DNA of 56,917 nt from Sediminibacterium sp. (GCA_021300455.1 JAJTDP010000001.1:1-56917); one strand, 5' to 3'. Positions 24,203-34,411 are shown, counted from the stretch's first letter. Program-made: numbers and translations. The notes: generated by a model from the letters alone, not told the origin.

Positions 24203-26266
24203 ATGGTTTTTTTCAGAAAATTTATGATGGGTATTTTAGTTTTTGCTGTGGCCACTGCAGCTGGACAGGATACAAGCTATACCCAGCTAACCACTATTGT
24301 GGTATCAGCCAACAAGTTGAAAGAGAAAAGAATAGAATCGCCTGTGGCCATTTCCATACTATCTCCCAAAACCATTGATGAAACGAAAGCACAAAGAATT
24401 GATTTTCTATTGAATAAAGTAAGTGGTGTATACATGCCCACCATTGGTAATGAACAACATATGATGTCCATTAGACAACCTATTTCTTTAAAAGGTCTTT
24501 ATTTATATTTAGAAGATGGCATGCCCATTAGAACCAGCGGCTTATTTAGTAGCAATGCCCTTATTGAAATGAATAGCAGCAATATTCATAGTATTGAAAT
24601 TATTAAAGGCCCCGCCTCGGCCCTCTATGGTGCGGAAGCCATCGGAGGCGTGGTGAATATATTAACTACCCCCGTTCCTAGTAAAGCCGAAGCTTTTATA
24701 AGTACGCAAATAACGAATACAGGATTTAAAAAATTGGATTTGAGTTGGGGTGCTCCCACTAAAACAGGTGGCTGGATGATTAGTGCTGCTTGGACGGATC
24801 AAAAAAATGGTATTACTGAGTACAGCGATTTTAATAAAAAAGCCTTGAGTGTAAAAAGAACTTTTAAAGTCAACGAAAAATTAAAGGGATATCAAAACCT
24901 TCAATATATTAATTACTATACACAAATGACAGGCTCTTTAGATAGTATTAAGTTTTTTCAGAAAAATTTTGGCTCACAGCAAAGCTTCACTTTTAGAAAA
25001 ATTGATGCATTAAGGTTTCGACAAAACCTAGACTATAACTGGAATACGCATTCAAATACGACATTTAATTTTATGTATCGAAACAATACCATGGACCAAA
25101 ATCCTGCGTATTTAATAGCCTCTACGGCTAATCCTACTAAATTTAAAGGCCAGGTAAATAGTAATCATTTCGATGCCTATGTATTAGACCTTCAACATGT
25201 ATGGAGCATTCCACGGCTAAGTAGTAAAATAATGTTGGGTGGTTATTGGGATATAACTAATCAAAATTTAATAGCGAACTATATAGATATTCTAAAAGAT
25301 ACCAGCATTGGTAAATTCACAAAATTTACTTACCCAAGCAGGGATTCACTTATTACCAATTACAATACCCAAATTAGTAATAAAGCTTTTTACTTTAATT
25401 ATATCGCCAATTTGAATAAAGCTATTCGCTTGAACATGACCATGCGCTACGATAATTTTGAATATCTTTTTAACAACCTGCTTCCCATTGGAACGCCTTC
25501 TGCCAATAACATTTTTACACAGTTCACCCCTAAATTAGGGCTTACTTATAACCAAAGGTGGTGGGGTGGTTATGTAAATTATAGTAAAGGTTTTGTACCT
25601 CCTCAAATAACCGAGATATACAATGCCATTAGAGTACCTTATTTATTACCTCAAAATTTCTCTAATATAGAAATAGGCTCTTGGTATCAAAGTAAAAAAC
25701 TAAGCGCTGAAATTTCTATTTATTCTTTACAAGGTAAGAATGAAATTATTTCAGTAAGACAAACCGATGGCGTCAACTTAAATCAAAACTCGGGTGCTAC
25801 AAGCCATATTGGTATTGAATATCAGGTACGCTATCAATTAGCACCTTCTATGGATATTAGCATTGCTGGATCTAATACAAAACATACCTATTTAAATACT
25901 CGTATTAAAGGTGTAGATGTAAGTGGTAAAGAAATGAATGCGGCTCCCAACTTATTCAATAATGTATCTTTTAACTGGAAGCCTACTAAACTCATACGCA
26001 GTTCGCTTGAATGGATACACCAGTCGGCTTATTATATGGATGAAACCAATACCACTCGTTACCCTGGCTTTAATTTATTGAATGCCAGGTTCGGACTTCA
26101 ATTGAAGAAATCGGAAATTTGGTTGAATGTATTAAACCTTACCAATACTTATTATTCCACCATGGCTACCAAAAACTTTAGTGTAAAAGGAAGCAGCGCT
26201 TACTCTTATTACTTAGGAGAACCAAGAGCTATCACCATTGGTTGGAGATGGTATATTATTGATTAA
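24203..26266 (+). CDS. TonB-dependent outer-membrane receptor
   Basis: The product is 687 residues. A signal peptide (ending AAGQ) precedes the plug: TTIVVSANKLKEKRIESPVAISIL, IKGPASALYGAEAIGGVVNILTT. A 22-strand barrel follows, with GYVNYSKGFVPPQITEIYNAIRVPYLLPQNFSNIEIG, the region that in siderophore or vitamin receptors reads FRAP/LKPE. The C-terminal strand is GEPRAITIGWRWYIID. No SusD, lipoprotein or transporter partner is beside it, so the ligand is unknown. The 3' end overlaps the convergent GLPGLI gene by 11 bp. Confidence 0.88.
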   Translation: MVFFRKFMMGILVFAVATAAGQDTSYTQLTTIVVSANKLKEKRIESPVAISILSPKTIDETKAQRIDFLLNKVSGVYMPTIGNEQHMMSIRQPISLKGLYLYLEDGMPIRTSGLFSSNALIEMNSSNIHSIEIIKGPASALYGAEAIGGVVNILTTPVPSKAEAFISTQITNTGFKKLDLSWGAPTKTGGWMISAAWTDQKNGITEYSDFNKKALSVKRTFKVNEKLKGYQNLQYINYYTQMTGSLDSIKFFQKNFGSQQSFTFRKIDALRFRQNLDYNWNTHSNTTFNFMYRNNTMDQNPAYLIASTANPTKFKGQVNSNHFDAYVLDLQHVWSIPRLSSKIMLGGYWDITNQNLIANYIDILKDTSIGKFTKFTYPSRDSLITNYNTQISNKAFYFNYIANLNKAIRLNMTMRYDNFEYLFNNLLPIGTPSANNIFTQFTPKLGLTYNQRWWGGYVNYSKGFVPPQITEIYNAIRVPYLLPQNFSNIEIGSWYQSKKLSAEISIYSLQGKNEIISVRQTDGVNLNQNSGATSHIGIEYQVRYQLAPSMDISIAGSNTKHTYLNTRIKGVDVSGKEMNAAPNLFNNVSFNWKPTKLIRSSLEWIHQSAYYMDETNTTRYPGFNLLNARFGLQLKKSEIWLNVLNLTNTYYSTMATKNFSVKGSSAYSYYLGEPRAITIGWRWYIID

Positions 26267-27077
26267 TTCTAATTCTCATACCTCCCATTCCACCACCTCT
26301 TTGCATGTCTTCCATAATTTTTTTCATGCTCTCTGCAAATTGCGCACGATTCATTTTATCTCCTTTAGTAGGTTGCTTTAATTCTTTAGCAGCATATTTA
26401 GCTGTAAACTCAGTGGCAGTAATAACGTTACCGCCATTATCACTATCTACTTCTAAAATGGCACCTGGTAAACCCGCATAAGCATCAGGACCCACTGATA
26501 CAGGAATAGACTCTGTATACCAAACCACTAATTCAATTTCTTTTGGTTTTACAGGAGCAGTTGTATCTGTGTTATTTCTATTTCTTCCACCACCAAAACG
26601 CATACTCATTTGTTGTGGGACAATCATTGTAGTAGCTTTTTTACAAATAAACTTTGCGATGGTTTTAGTTTCTTCCGATAATTTCCACTTATTAGGTTTT
26701 AATGAATCTATGATTAAAAATTCTTTCTCGAATAAAGAACGTGACTCATATTGCATTTGATTGGGAATATCTGTAAAAGTAGCTGTTTCAGGCATTCTGA
26801 AATTAAAACGCATTCCCCCTCCACCACCGCCGCTATTAGCGAATGGATCTGGCGCTTCTTCTTCTATTATGCTTTTAAACATACTTGCTTGCTCATTAAA
26901 TAAAAGTTCAAACTTATCTGTTCTAAATTCAGGAATACGAGCCCTCATTTCAGGATCGGTAATCATTTTATGCATGTTCACTTTTCTTTCAAAAATGAGC
27001 TTACCTTCTTTTACTTGAGCAAAAGAATTGGAAATGGCTACTAGGGCTAATGTTAGTAATAAGAATATTTTACGCAT
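26256..27077 (-). CDS. GLPGLI family protein
   Basis: The product is 273 residues with a signal peptide (ending ISNSFAQ). The eponymous motif appears as YAGLPGAILEVD near residue 205, after VVWYTESIPVSVGPD. A Gly-rich patch (about residues 86-92) and a Gly/Met-rich C-terminus (RGGGMGGMRIRINQ) stand out. GLPGLI proteins are Bacteroidota envelope proteins of unknown function that usually sit beside a CarboxypepD-type beta-barrel, as here (49 bp downstream of it). Confidence 0.88.
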   Translation of the reverse strand: MRKIFLLLTLALVAISNSFAQVKEGKLIFERKVNMHKMITDPEMRARIPEFRTDKFELLFNEQASMFKSIIEEEAPDPFANSGGGGGGMRFNFRMPETATFTDIPNQMQYESRSLFEKEFLIIDSLKPNKWKLSEETKTIAKFICKKATTMIVPQQMSMRFGGGRNRNNTDTTAPVKPKEIELVVWYTESIPVSVGPDAYAGLPGAILEVDSDNGGNVITATEFTAKYAAKELKQPTKGDKMNRAQFAESMKKIMEDMQRGGGMGGMRIRINQ

Positions 27078-27126
27078 ATTATTTATTTTAAAAATTTGTA
27101 TTTAAATAAAGATTTACTAAAGATAA

Positions 27127-29934
27127 TTAATTCATACGAATCATCACATTTCTAGGACCACCGCCACCTAAGCCCGACTTTTGTAAACTATATACAAAGC
27201 TTACTAAGAAGTACTGATTAATTACATTGTACTGTTGGTCAACGATTTGATTCTGCGAAACGTTTCTGCTTATACCTGCATTTTTATTCAATAAGTCAAA
27301 GGCGCTTACTCTTAATTCTGCTTTTTTATTCTTCATAAAAAACTTAGAGAAGCTGGCATTCCAAATGGGAATAGAATTATTAAAGCCGGCAGCTCTTCCC
27401 GAGTTGATGGTGTAGGTGAAGCTTTGATTGAGTAAAAAGTTTTTAGGCAGGTAATTGTTCATCTCGGCACTATACACCCTTGTTAAAAAGTTGGTATTTA
27501 AACCTGCGTTAATGGCATTATTGGTTTTGCTATAAGAATATCTAGTAGAAAAATCTATATCAATGACTTCGTCTAATTGAAAGTTATATGATAAAGAGGG
27601 TCCCAAAGATTGAGTAACAATGGTATTTAATAAGGAATTTACATAAGATATATTATTACTTACCCCTCCATTGACTCCAAAATTAACTCTTGAATATATT
27701 TTCTTTAATCCAAAACCATAGTTCACACTACCATTCACACGATAAGCACCATTCACGTTCACAGGCTTTGATAAAATGACTCTAGTTGGCAATACACTAT
27801 CATAGTTCACAATAGTATTATTGGTAGAAGAGGCGTTCAAGTTTGCAAAGAAATTACGCCCTGATATAATTTTAGATGAGAAGAAACGCATATTTAAATT
27901 ATGTACATAACTTCTTTTCAAATCGGGATTACCAATAGTTTGTCTATTGATATTACTTTGATCTAATACGGGTTGTAGCTGCGTCAAGGAAGGTTGATTG
28001 GTAGAAGTACGGTAATTAATATTCAAGTTCTTCGTTTGAGAGAAATTATATTGATACGTAGCGGTTGGCAAGATATCCTTAAAGTCTTGATTCAATTTTG
28101 TTTTCGCACTAATATTCTCTCCAACTAATAGGGCCTTTTGCAAACTAAAGCCTGTAGAGAAATTATACTTTTTTTGATTGGTTCTAAAATTCAAACCTCC
28201 TCCACTATAGGTATACTCGCTATTAAATTCGTTGGTAAGCCTAGTATTTAATTGATCATAGGCATCCGTAGCTGCGTTCTTGTCATATACCTTTCTGCTT
28301 GTCTTACCAATACTTTGACTTAAATATGCATTGAATTCAAGTAATGATTTTTTACCCAAGGGCTCGGTATATACTACATTGGCTGAATAGCTAAGGGTAT
28401 TGCCTTTTCTAATATTTTGTTGATCTAAGATGGAGTCTTTTAACAAGACGCCTCCAGTTCCGTAAATGAATTGATCGGTAAATTGAGCTCCTTTCGCATT
28501 AGACTCGTTATAACTATTGGTAATGGTAGAAGAAATGGTACGACCTTTTTTTGCAAACTTTTTTCTTAATAATAAATTACTAGCCGCATTAACTGCATCT
28601 GTTACACTAGTAGATGCTGAACGGTTAGCATTGGTTTTAGTTTTAAAAGCGTCTGGTAAAAAAGTTTCCGTAGTATCATAAGACTCAGAACTCCCATTTT
28701 GCTTACCTATACTAGGTGTAAACCTATAAGAGAAGGTTTCTGAAACTGTTTGGTCAATTGTGCTACCATAGTTTTGTTGTTGATTTCTAGTAACAGATCT
28801 TGAATTGGAGCTTCTATTAAATAAATTACCTGGCGTTAAATTTTGTGTAAATGAATTACTATTATTATTACGCTCCACGTCATTCAATGAAAAATTAGCA
28901 TTGAAATTTGTTTTTTTATTATTAAATAAATTAGAATAATTACCGCCACCAGAAAACGTGGTAGCCACTCCTTGCGCATTGTTGTCGGTTCCGCCGCCGC
29001 CGCCAAAATTAAGTACAATTCCTCCGCCACCACCTGGTCTTCCACCACCACCGCCAGAGAAATTAGCAATATCTCTACTCGAAAACCCTTGTCTATTGGT
29101 ATTATTAGCCGTTCCTATTAAGGAGTATTGTTCGTCATTGTTTAATCTATTCCAATTGCCTTGTGCATCATACCTACTTGGGGTGCCTGCGCCTCCAGTT
29201 AATTTTCCAAAATTGGATTGGTTTCTATCTTTTTTTACTTTTAAATTGATTGCCGTCTCTTCTGTTCCATCATCGATACCTGTAAACATGGCTTGATCCG
29301 ATTTGCGATCATAGACTTGTATTTTATCAATCGCATCTGCAGGTAAATTCTTGGTGGCCATTTTAGGATCTCCTGTAAAAAATTCTTTCCCATTCACAAA
29401 TACCTTGGTCACCGTTTTACCATTCACCGTAATACCACCCGATTTATCTACTTCAATGCCTGGCATTTTTTTCAATAAATCTTCAACCACTGCATTGGGT
29501 GGTGTTTTAAAGTTTTCTGCATTGAATTCTATAGAGTCGCCATTAATAACTACTGGAGGCCTGCGTGCAGTAACAGTAACTGTTGACATTTTACTTGCAT
29601 CTTCTAAATAAATATTATTAAGATTTAATACTGGCGTAGTGCCAGTTTTAAAAGCAAACCATTGTTGTTGATAGCCTACATAAGAAATAGATAATAAATA
29701 TTTTCCAGCGGGTACATTCTTAATATTGAAAAAGCCATCCTCATTGCTTCTAGTAAAACTGACTAAGGAGGAGTCCTGTGAACGTACTAAAGAAATAGTA
29801 GCATAAGGCAGGGCTCTTTTAGCGGCACTATCCATAATCGTACCCTCAATTTGAATATTTTGAGCAAAGGATACATAACTCATTAATAATAAGCTTTTTA
29901 GTATAAGAAGCCTGAGTACACTGGTTTTTTTCAT
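27127..29934 (-). CDS. Outer-membrane beta-barrel with CarboxypepD_reg domain (TonB receptor-like, OMP_b-brl_3)
   Basis: The product is 935 residues with a signal peptide (ending SYVSFAQ). A carboxypeptidase-regulatory-like domain comes first (IEGTIMDSAAKRALPYATISLVRSQDSS). A TonB plug follows (VVEDLLKKMPGIEVDKSGGITVNGKTVTKVFVNGKEFF), then a barrel of the OMP_b-brl_3 type. A low-complexity Gly stretch (about residues 290-318) probably forms a flexible loop. It is first in an operon with the GLPGLI gene. The ligand is unknown; this pairing is widespread in Bacteroidota. Confidence 0.88.
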   Translation of the reverse strand: MKKTSVLRLLILKSLLLMSYVSFAQNIQIEGTIMDSAAKRALPYATISLVRSQDSSLVSFTRSNEDGFFNIKNVPAGKYLLSISYVGYQQQWFAFKTGTTPVLNLNNIYLEDASKMSTVTVTARRPPVVINGDSIEFNAENFKTPPNAVVEDLLKKMPGIEVDKSGGITVNGKTVTKVFVNGKEFFTGDPKMATKNLPADAIDKIQVYDRKSDQAMFTGIDDGTEETAINLKVKKDRNQSNFGKLTGGAGTPSRYDAQGNWNRLNNDEQYSLIGTANNTNRQGFSSRDIANFSGGGGGRPGGGGGIVLNFGGGGGTDNNAQGVATTFSGGGNYSNLFNNKKTNFNANFSLNDVERNNNSNSFTQNLTPGNLFNRSSNSRSVTRNQQQNYGSTIDQTVSETFSYRFTPSIGKQNGSSESYDTTETFLPDAFKTKTNANRSASTSVTDAVNAASNLLLRKKFAKKGRTISSTITNSYNESNAKGAQFTDQFIYGTGGVLLKDSILDQQNIRKGNTLSYSANVVYTEPLGKKSLLEFNAYLSQSIGKTSRKVYDKNAATDAYDQLNTRLTNEFNSEYTYSGGGLNFRTNQKKYNFSTGFSLQKALLVGENISAKTKLNQDFKDILPTATYQYNFSQTKNLNINYRTSTNQPSLTQLQPVLDQSNINRQTIGNPDLKRSYVHNLNMRFFSSKIISGRNFFANLNASSTNNTIVNYDSVLPTRVILSKPVNVNGAYRVNGSVNYGFGLKKIYSRVNFGVNGGVSNNISYVNSLLNTIVTQSLGPSLSYNFQLDEVIDIDFSTRYSYSKTNNAINAGLNTNFLTRVYSAEMNNYLPKNFLLNQSFTYTINSGRAAGFNNSIPIWNASFSKFFMKNKKAELRVSAFDLLNKNAGISRNVSQNQIVDQQYNVINQYFLVSFVYSLQKSGLGGGGPRNVMIRMN

Positions 29935-30237
29935 ATTTGTAAAATTACGATTACATTCGTAAAAGGGCCAATTTTAGGCCCATTTTGCTTGGTTTTTATA
30001 TATATAACTACATTTATTGATAAACGGCAATTCAAAGGCAATTTTGGAGTCAATCTTCTCACCTATTTAGCTAATAATTACCTCTGTTTTGAGTTGGTAA
30101 TAAATTGGATAAAGTGAAGACGGGTAAACATAAATTAGACCGATCTGAGTGGCTAGATAAAAAACCTATTAAAAATACAAAGGTAGAAGATTAGTCAAAA
30201 AATAATGGTAAATTTAAAATACTAAAAAACAATTCTT
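29935..30237. other. Intergenic stretch between divergent genes
   Basis: This 303-bp gap separates the beta-barrel gene from a sugar isomerase. It contains a small GC hairpin (gggcc 29965-29969 / ggccc 29977-29981) close to the beta-barrel start. A 29-codon Lys-rich frame runs from a TTG at 30105 to TAG at 30194, with no supporting start or start-site signal. I see nothing else. Confidence 0.5.
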
Positions 30238-31161
30238 ATGAAAAATTCAAGAAGAAAATTTATACAAAATGCATCGCTTGCTATTATGGGTGCCAGTTTA
30301 AAACCAAGCGCTTTATGGTCTAGTACCAATGTGGTGGCTAGTAAAAATTTAATTGGCGTTCAATTGTATTCAGTGCGTGATGACATGTACAAAAAACCAA
30401 TGGAAACTTTAACTGCATTGTCTAAAATGGGATTTGAATATGTTGAACATGCCAATTATATGAACAGAAAATTCTACGGATGGACAGCTACAGAATTTAA
30501 AAAAGTATTGAATGGCTTAGGCATGAAAATGCCTAGTGGTCATACAGTGATGAACAAAAATCATTGGGATAATACCAAAAAGGATTTTACCGATCTTTGG
30601 AAGCGCACTGTTGAAGATGCGGCTATTGTAGGACAAGAATATGTTATAAGCCCATCCATAGATGATAAATTAAGAAGTACTTACGATGGGTTAATGCAAC
30701 AATTGGAGATATTTAATAAGTCGGGTGAATTGTGTAAAGCAAGTGGTATGAAATTTGGATACCATAATCATGATTTTGAATTTAAAGAAAAATTGAATGG
30801 TACATTAATGTATGATCTCATCTTACAACATACCGACCCTAATTTAGTAGTACACCAATTAGACTTTGGCAATATGTATGGTACAGGTGCAAGGGGTGCC
30901 GAATGGATTTCTAAGTATCCAGGCCGTTTTCAATCATTGCACGTTAAAGATGAAATTAAAGCAGAAAAAGGGGAAATGAATGATGGTTATGAAAGTACTA
31001 CTTTAGGTGATGGAGTGGTTGATCCTAAAGCCGTAGCATTACTTGCTAAAAAAATTGGAGGAGCACACCATTATATTATTGAACAAGAGTCTTATCAAGG
31101 CAAGGCTCCACTAGATTGCGTAAAAATTAATTTAGAAAGAATAAAAACTTGGGGTATCTAA
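30238..31161 (+). CDS. Sugar phosphate isomerase/epimerase family protein (TIM barrel) with Tat-like leader
   Basis: The product is 307 residues. It starts with a twin-arginine-like leader (NSRRKFIQNASLAIMGASL). The TIM barrel has IGVQLYSVRDDMYKKP, MGFEYVEHANYMNRKFYGW, MKFGYHNHDFEFKE, VVHQLDFGNMYGTG, QSLHVKDEIK and HHYIIEQESYQG, which supply the usual Glu/His/Asp metal site. It resembles exported isomerase/epimerase or 3-keto-sugar-processing proteins of Bacteroidota. It is a distinct paralogue of the protein at 11942. A terminator follows directly, so it is monocistronic. Confidence 0.85.
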   Translation: MKNSRRKFIQNASLAIMGASLKPSALWSSTNVVASKNLIGVQLYSVRDDMYKKPMETLTALSKMGFEYVEHANYMNRKFYGWTATEFKKVLNGLGMKMPSGHTVMNKNHWDNTKKDFTDLWKRTVEDAAIVGQEYVISPSIDDKLRSTYDGLMQQLEIFNKSGELCKASGMKFGYHNHDFEFKEKLNGTLMYDLILQHTDPNLVVHQLDFGNMYGTGARGAEWISKYPGRFQSLHVKDEIKAEKGEMNDGYESTTLGDGVVDPKAVALLAKKIGGAHHYIIEQESYQGKAPLDCVKINLERIKTWGI

Positions 31162-31177
31162 TAAACCCTCTTTTTTC

Positions 31178-31213
31178 AAAAAGCACAAACCCTAAAAGTT
31201 TGTGCTTTTTTTT
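31178..31213 (+). terminator. Rho-independent terminator
   Basis: The 13-bp stem aaaaagcacaaac (31178-31190) / gtttgtgcttttt (31198-31210) has a 7-nt loop and ends in a T-run. It sits between the isomerase stop (31161) and the acylase start (31248), separating the two genes. Confidence 0.9.
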
Positions 31214-31247
31214 GCTTAAATTGAATTCAATAAATTCTGTAAGTTTT

Positions 31248-33494
31248 ATGAGAAATACTATCTATTCAAATCATATCCACTTTATTTTTAAGCGCTTTAC
31301 TCAAATATCTTTGATTTGTATCCCTATTCTATGTTCTTTCTTCAGCAAGGCACAAAAGTATAGCGCTAGCGAAATAGCAAGATGGGAACAACATGCAAAA
31401 CAAATTACCATTATAAGAGACGAATGGGGTATTGCCCATGTTTATGGTAAGACCGATGCTGACGCCGTTTTTGGGTTAATGTATGCACAAAGTGAAGAGA
31501 ATCTGGGTCAAATAGAATTGAACTATTTAGAAATGTTAGGTCGTACTGCTGAAGTAAAAGGCAGTGCAGCTATTTATGAAGACTTAATGATGCGCCTTAT
31601 TCAAGATAGTATAGATGCCATAAATGATTATAATAAAAGCCCTGTTTGGTTTAAAGCATTACTTCAAGCGCACGCCGATGGACTAAATTATTATTTATAC
31701 AAACATCCTGAAGTTCAACAAAAGGCCATTCAATATTATAAACCCTGGTATCATTTAATGTGGACAGATGGAAGTGTTTCTCCTACTAAAATAGGTGGCA
31801 TCAAAAAAGAACAAGTAGCTTCTTTTTATGGACAAATACCAGGTGCCGAAAAATTAGTAGTACAAAATACCGAAGAGCCTTATGCCTTAGAAGAAAAAAT
31901 ACAAAAAGGTTCTAATGGTTTTGCAATAGCGCCTCAGCATAGTAGAAATGGCAATGCCTTATTATATATTAACCCCCATGTGCCTTTTTATTTTAGATCA
32001 GAAATGCATATGGTAAGTGAAGAAGGCTTAAATGTTTATGGAGCCGTTACTTGGGGGCAAATGTTTATTTATCAAGGCTTCAATGAACATCTAGGTTTTA
32101 TGCATACCAGCGGCTATGCCGATGTTGCCGACGTGTATGAAGAAAAAGTAGCTAAAAATAAAACGGGTTGGGTATCACATTATGAACAAGGTCTTCAACC
32201 TATTAAACAAAGAAATATTCCTATTCAGTATTTGGAAGAGGGTCAAATAAAAACAAAATCATTCCTTACTTATCGCACATTACATGGCCCCGTGATGGGA
32301 TCTATAAATGGTAAATGGTTAAGCTTACAAGAAAATAATCGTTCTTTAAATGCCTTAATGGAATGTTGGAGCAGAACCAAGGCTACTAATTTAAAAGAAT
32401 ATCAAACAGCCTTATCCTTACTAGGTAATAATAGTAATAACACAGTCTACGCCGATGCCGATGGCTCTATTGCCTACTGGCATGGCAATTTCATTCCCAA
32501 AAGAAATACAAATTATGATTATAGCGTGCCTGTAGATGGTTCTATTAAAGCTACTAATTGGATGGGCGCGCATGCACTAAATGAAATTGTACAAAGTATT
32601 AACCCCGCCAATGGTTGGTTACAAAATTGTAATGCCACTCCCTTCACAGTGGCTGGTGCATATAGTCCTAAAGAAAAAGACTATCCTCATTATATGGCAC
32701 CCGATGGTGAAAATGGACGCGGTATTAACGCAGTTAATTTATTAAGTAAAGTAGATAAAATTTCCTTGGATGAATTAATTCAATTAGGATACAATAAACA
32801 CTTATCTGCTTTTGATATTTTGCTCCCTTCTTTTATGGCGTATACAAAAACAATCGGTTTAAATGAAAGAGAAAAAAAAGCAATCAACTATTTAGCTAAT
32901 TGGAATGGGGATGCGGGTATTAGTTCTGTGGCTACTACCATTGCTATTGAATGGGCCAACAATTGGTCTAAAGAAATTCCTCCGGCCACGACAGAAGAAG
33001 CCACTACTCAAATTATAAAAAAATATGAGCAGATGGTGAATACTGTTTCGAATGAAAAAAAATTAGCGCTCTTAAATGCGGCATTAGATCAATTAGAAAA
33101 AACCTATGGTAATTGGGAAATTCAATGGGGTGATTTAAATAGATACCAAAGAGTGAACCCAGGGGAGAAATTTAATGACAATGCCCCTAGTATAGCAGTG
33201 GGACAAACATCTTCTAAATGGGGCTCCCTGCCTGCTTTTGAGAGCAGAAGGTATGATAATACTTTAAAGCGTTATGGTTATTCTGGTAATAGCTTTATTG
33301 CAGCAGTAAGTTTTGGAAAAAAAATAGAAGCTAAAACAATTATTACGGGAGGTCAAAGTCGTTTTGCTAGTTCAAATCATTTTACCGATCAGGCTCAAAA
33401 ATATATTGATGGCGATTTTAAAACTATTCATTTTTATAAAGAAGATGTTTTAGCACATGAAGTCACATCATATAAACCAGGGTTTTCTAAATAA
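31248..33494 (+). CDS. Penicillin acylase family amidohydrolase (Ntn hydrolase), secreted
   Basis: The product is about 748 residues with an N-terminal hydrophobic leader (FTQISLICIPILCSFFSKAQ). The alpha part has ITIIRDEWGIAHVYGKTDADAVFGLMYAQSEENLGQ. The spacer ends at the autocatalytic Gly-Ser in KGSNGFAIAPQHS (about residue 225), whose Ser would become the N-terminal nucleophile of the beta chain. PHVPFY and QNCNATPF are further family marks. Substrates are N-acyl amides: aculeacin-like, acyl-homoserine lactones or peptides. The open frame extends upstream over the terminator; ATG 31248 is preferred. It overlaps the convergent LuxR-type gene by 61 bp. Confidence 0.87.
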   Translation: MRNTIYSNHIHFIFKRFTQISLICIPILCSFFSKAQKYSASEIARWEQHAKQITIIRDEWGIAHVYGKTDADAVFGLMYAQSEENLGQIELNYLEMLGRTAEVKGSAAIYEDLMMRLIQDSIDAINDYNKSPVWFKALLQAHADGLNYYLYKHPEVQQKAIQYYKPWYHLMWTDGSVSPTKIGGIKKEQVASFYGQIPGAEKLVVQNTEEPYALEEKIQKGSNGFAIAPQHSRNGNALLYINPHVPFYFRSEMHMVSEEGLNVYGAVTWGQMFIYQGFNEHLGFMHTSGYADVADVYEEKVAKNKTGWVSHYEQGLQPIKQRNIPIQYLEEGQIKTKSFLTYRTLHGPVMGSINGKWLSLQENNRSLNALMECWSRTKATNLKEYQTALSLLGNNSNNTVYADADGSIAYWHGNFIPKRNTNYDYSVPVDGSIKATNWMGAHALNEIVQSINPANGWLQNCNATPFTVAGAYSPKEKDYPHYMAPDGENGRGINAVNLLSKVDKISLDELIQLGYNKHLSAFDILLPSFMAYTKTIGLNEREKKAINYLANWNGDAGISSVATTIAIEWANNWSKEIPPATTEEATTQIIKKYEQMVNTVSNEKKLALLNAALDQLEKTYGNWEIQWGDLNRYQRVNPGEKFNDNAPSIAVGQTSSKWGSLPAFESRRYDNTLKRYGYSGNSFIAAVSFGKKIEAKTIITGGQSRFASSNHFTDQAQKYIDGDFKTIHFYKEDVLAHEVTSYKPGFSK

Positions 33495-34153
33495 TGATCA
33501 TATAGCTTTGACATAAAGGCAACTTTTACCAAGCCTGCTAAATTTTTAACTTCTAGTTGTTGCATCATTTTTGTACGGTGCCCTTCAATAGTGCGTTTAC
33601 TATGGCCCACTTCGTACGCTATTTGTTTACTAGAAGCCTCTTCGCAAATGCGAACTAAAATATATTTATCATAAGTATGCAACTGGTGTACTTTCTCTAT
33701 TAGCTTTATTTTATCCATACGGTTCACCATATTAAATACTTTATTAGCAGTACGATGACAGAAATATATTTTTTGAAGCCTGGCCATTTCAAGTGCTTTG
33801 GACCATTCTTGCTTGGAAACATTACGCGCTACTATCACCGATATGCCATTATCTATTAATTGATATAAATGAGCGTCGTCTTGTTCATTATAGACCACCA
33901 TCACGCCCATTCTGTTTTTAATCTCTTTAATTTGTCTCATAGTGGATGAATTTCCAAAATGAAACATGGCACTGTCTACCACTAAGACCATGGGCAAGGC
34001 TTGTTTATTTTTATCATAGGCTATATATCCATTCAATTCCTCTATCGTTTTGATGATATGATAGCCCATTAACTGTGGATTGTCTTTGATAAGTAAGCTA
34101 GATCCCATTGCATACACAATTTGTTTATCACAAATGATTACTTGAGTTGGCAT
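33434..34153 (-). CDS. LuxR-type helix-turn-helix regulator with receiver-like domain
   Basis: The product is 239 residues. The N-terminal 130 residues resemble a degenerate response-regulator receiver (VIICDKQIVYAMG, MVLVVDSAMF with an Asp in the phospho-acceptor place, VIVAR). The C-terminus is a LuxR/GerE helix-turn-helix: ILVRICEEASSKQIAYEVGHSKRTIEGHRTKMMQQLEVKNLAGLVKVA. No histidine kinase is next to it. It is divergent from the ATP-grasp pair across a 258-bp gap holding a three-copy ATACTAAC motif, so it is a good candidate for its regulator. Confidence 0.82.
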   Translation of the reverse strand: MPTQVIICDKQIVYAMGSSLLIKDNPQLMGYHIIKTIEELNGYIAYDKNKQALPMVLVVDSAMFHFGNSSTMRQIKEIKNRMGVMVVYNEQDDAHLYQLIDNGISVIVARNVSKQEWSKALEMARLQKIYFCHRTANKVFNMVNRMDKIKLIEKVHQLHTYDKYILVRICEEASSKQIAYEVGHSKRTIEGHRTKMMQQLEVKNLAGLVKVAFMSKLYDHYLENPGLYDVTSCAKTSSL

Positions 34154-34343
34154 CTTTTATAAAATTTAATGTTGTGGCAATTAACTAAATATTATATAAC
34201 ACATTGATATACAAGCAACTATATTATACAAAAGGTGTTTAAATGCATTGTGATTTATCCCAATGAAGTATTTTCGAAATGAGCATGAAGTAGTATGTAT
34301 TTATAGGCTATAGTAGTTATGAAATTAATGGCTATAATTATTT

Positions 34344-34397
34344 GTTAGTATTATATATTTTATAACTTCATTGAATATTATACTAACATATACTAAC
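34344..34397 (+). promoter_or_regulatory. Three-copy ATACTAAC motif upstream of the ATP-grasp operon
   Basis: The 8-mer occurs as gttagtat (inverted) at 34344-34351, then as atactaac at 34380-34387 and again at 34390-34397. The two direct copies are 10 bp apart, about one helical turn, and end 14 bp before the TTG start at 34412. The inverted copy overlaps a TATA-like stretch. This is a likely operator, with the divergent LuxR-type regulator as the obvious candidate. Confidence 0.45.
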
Positions 34398-34411
34398 CCT
34401 CTAAAACTGCG

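Noticed and set aside
28884..29296. Pro- or Gly-rich ORFs opposite the beta-barrel gene
   Set aside because: They are mirror images of the receptor's Gly-rich segment and have no independent coding signs.
30105..30194. 29-codon Lys-rich frame starting with TTG
   Set aside because: An open stretch of this length is expected by chance at this base composition, and nothing marks a start.
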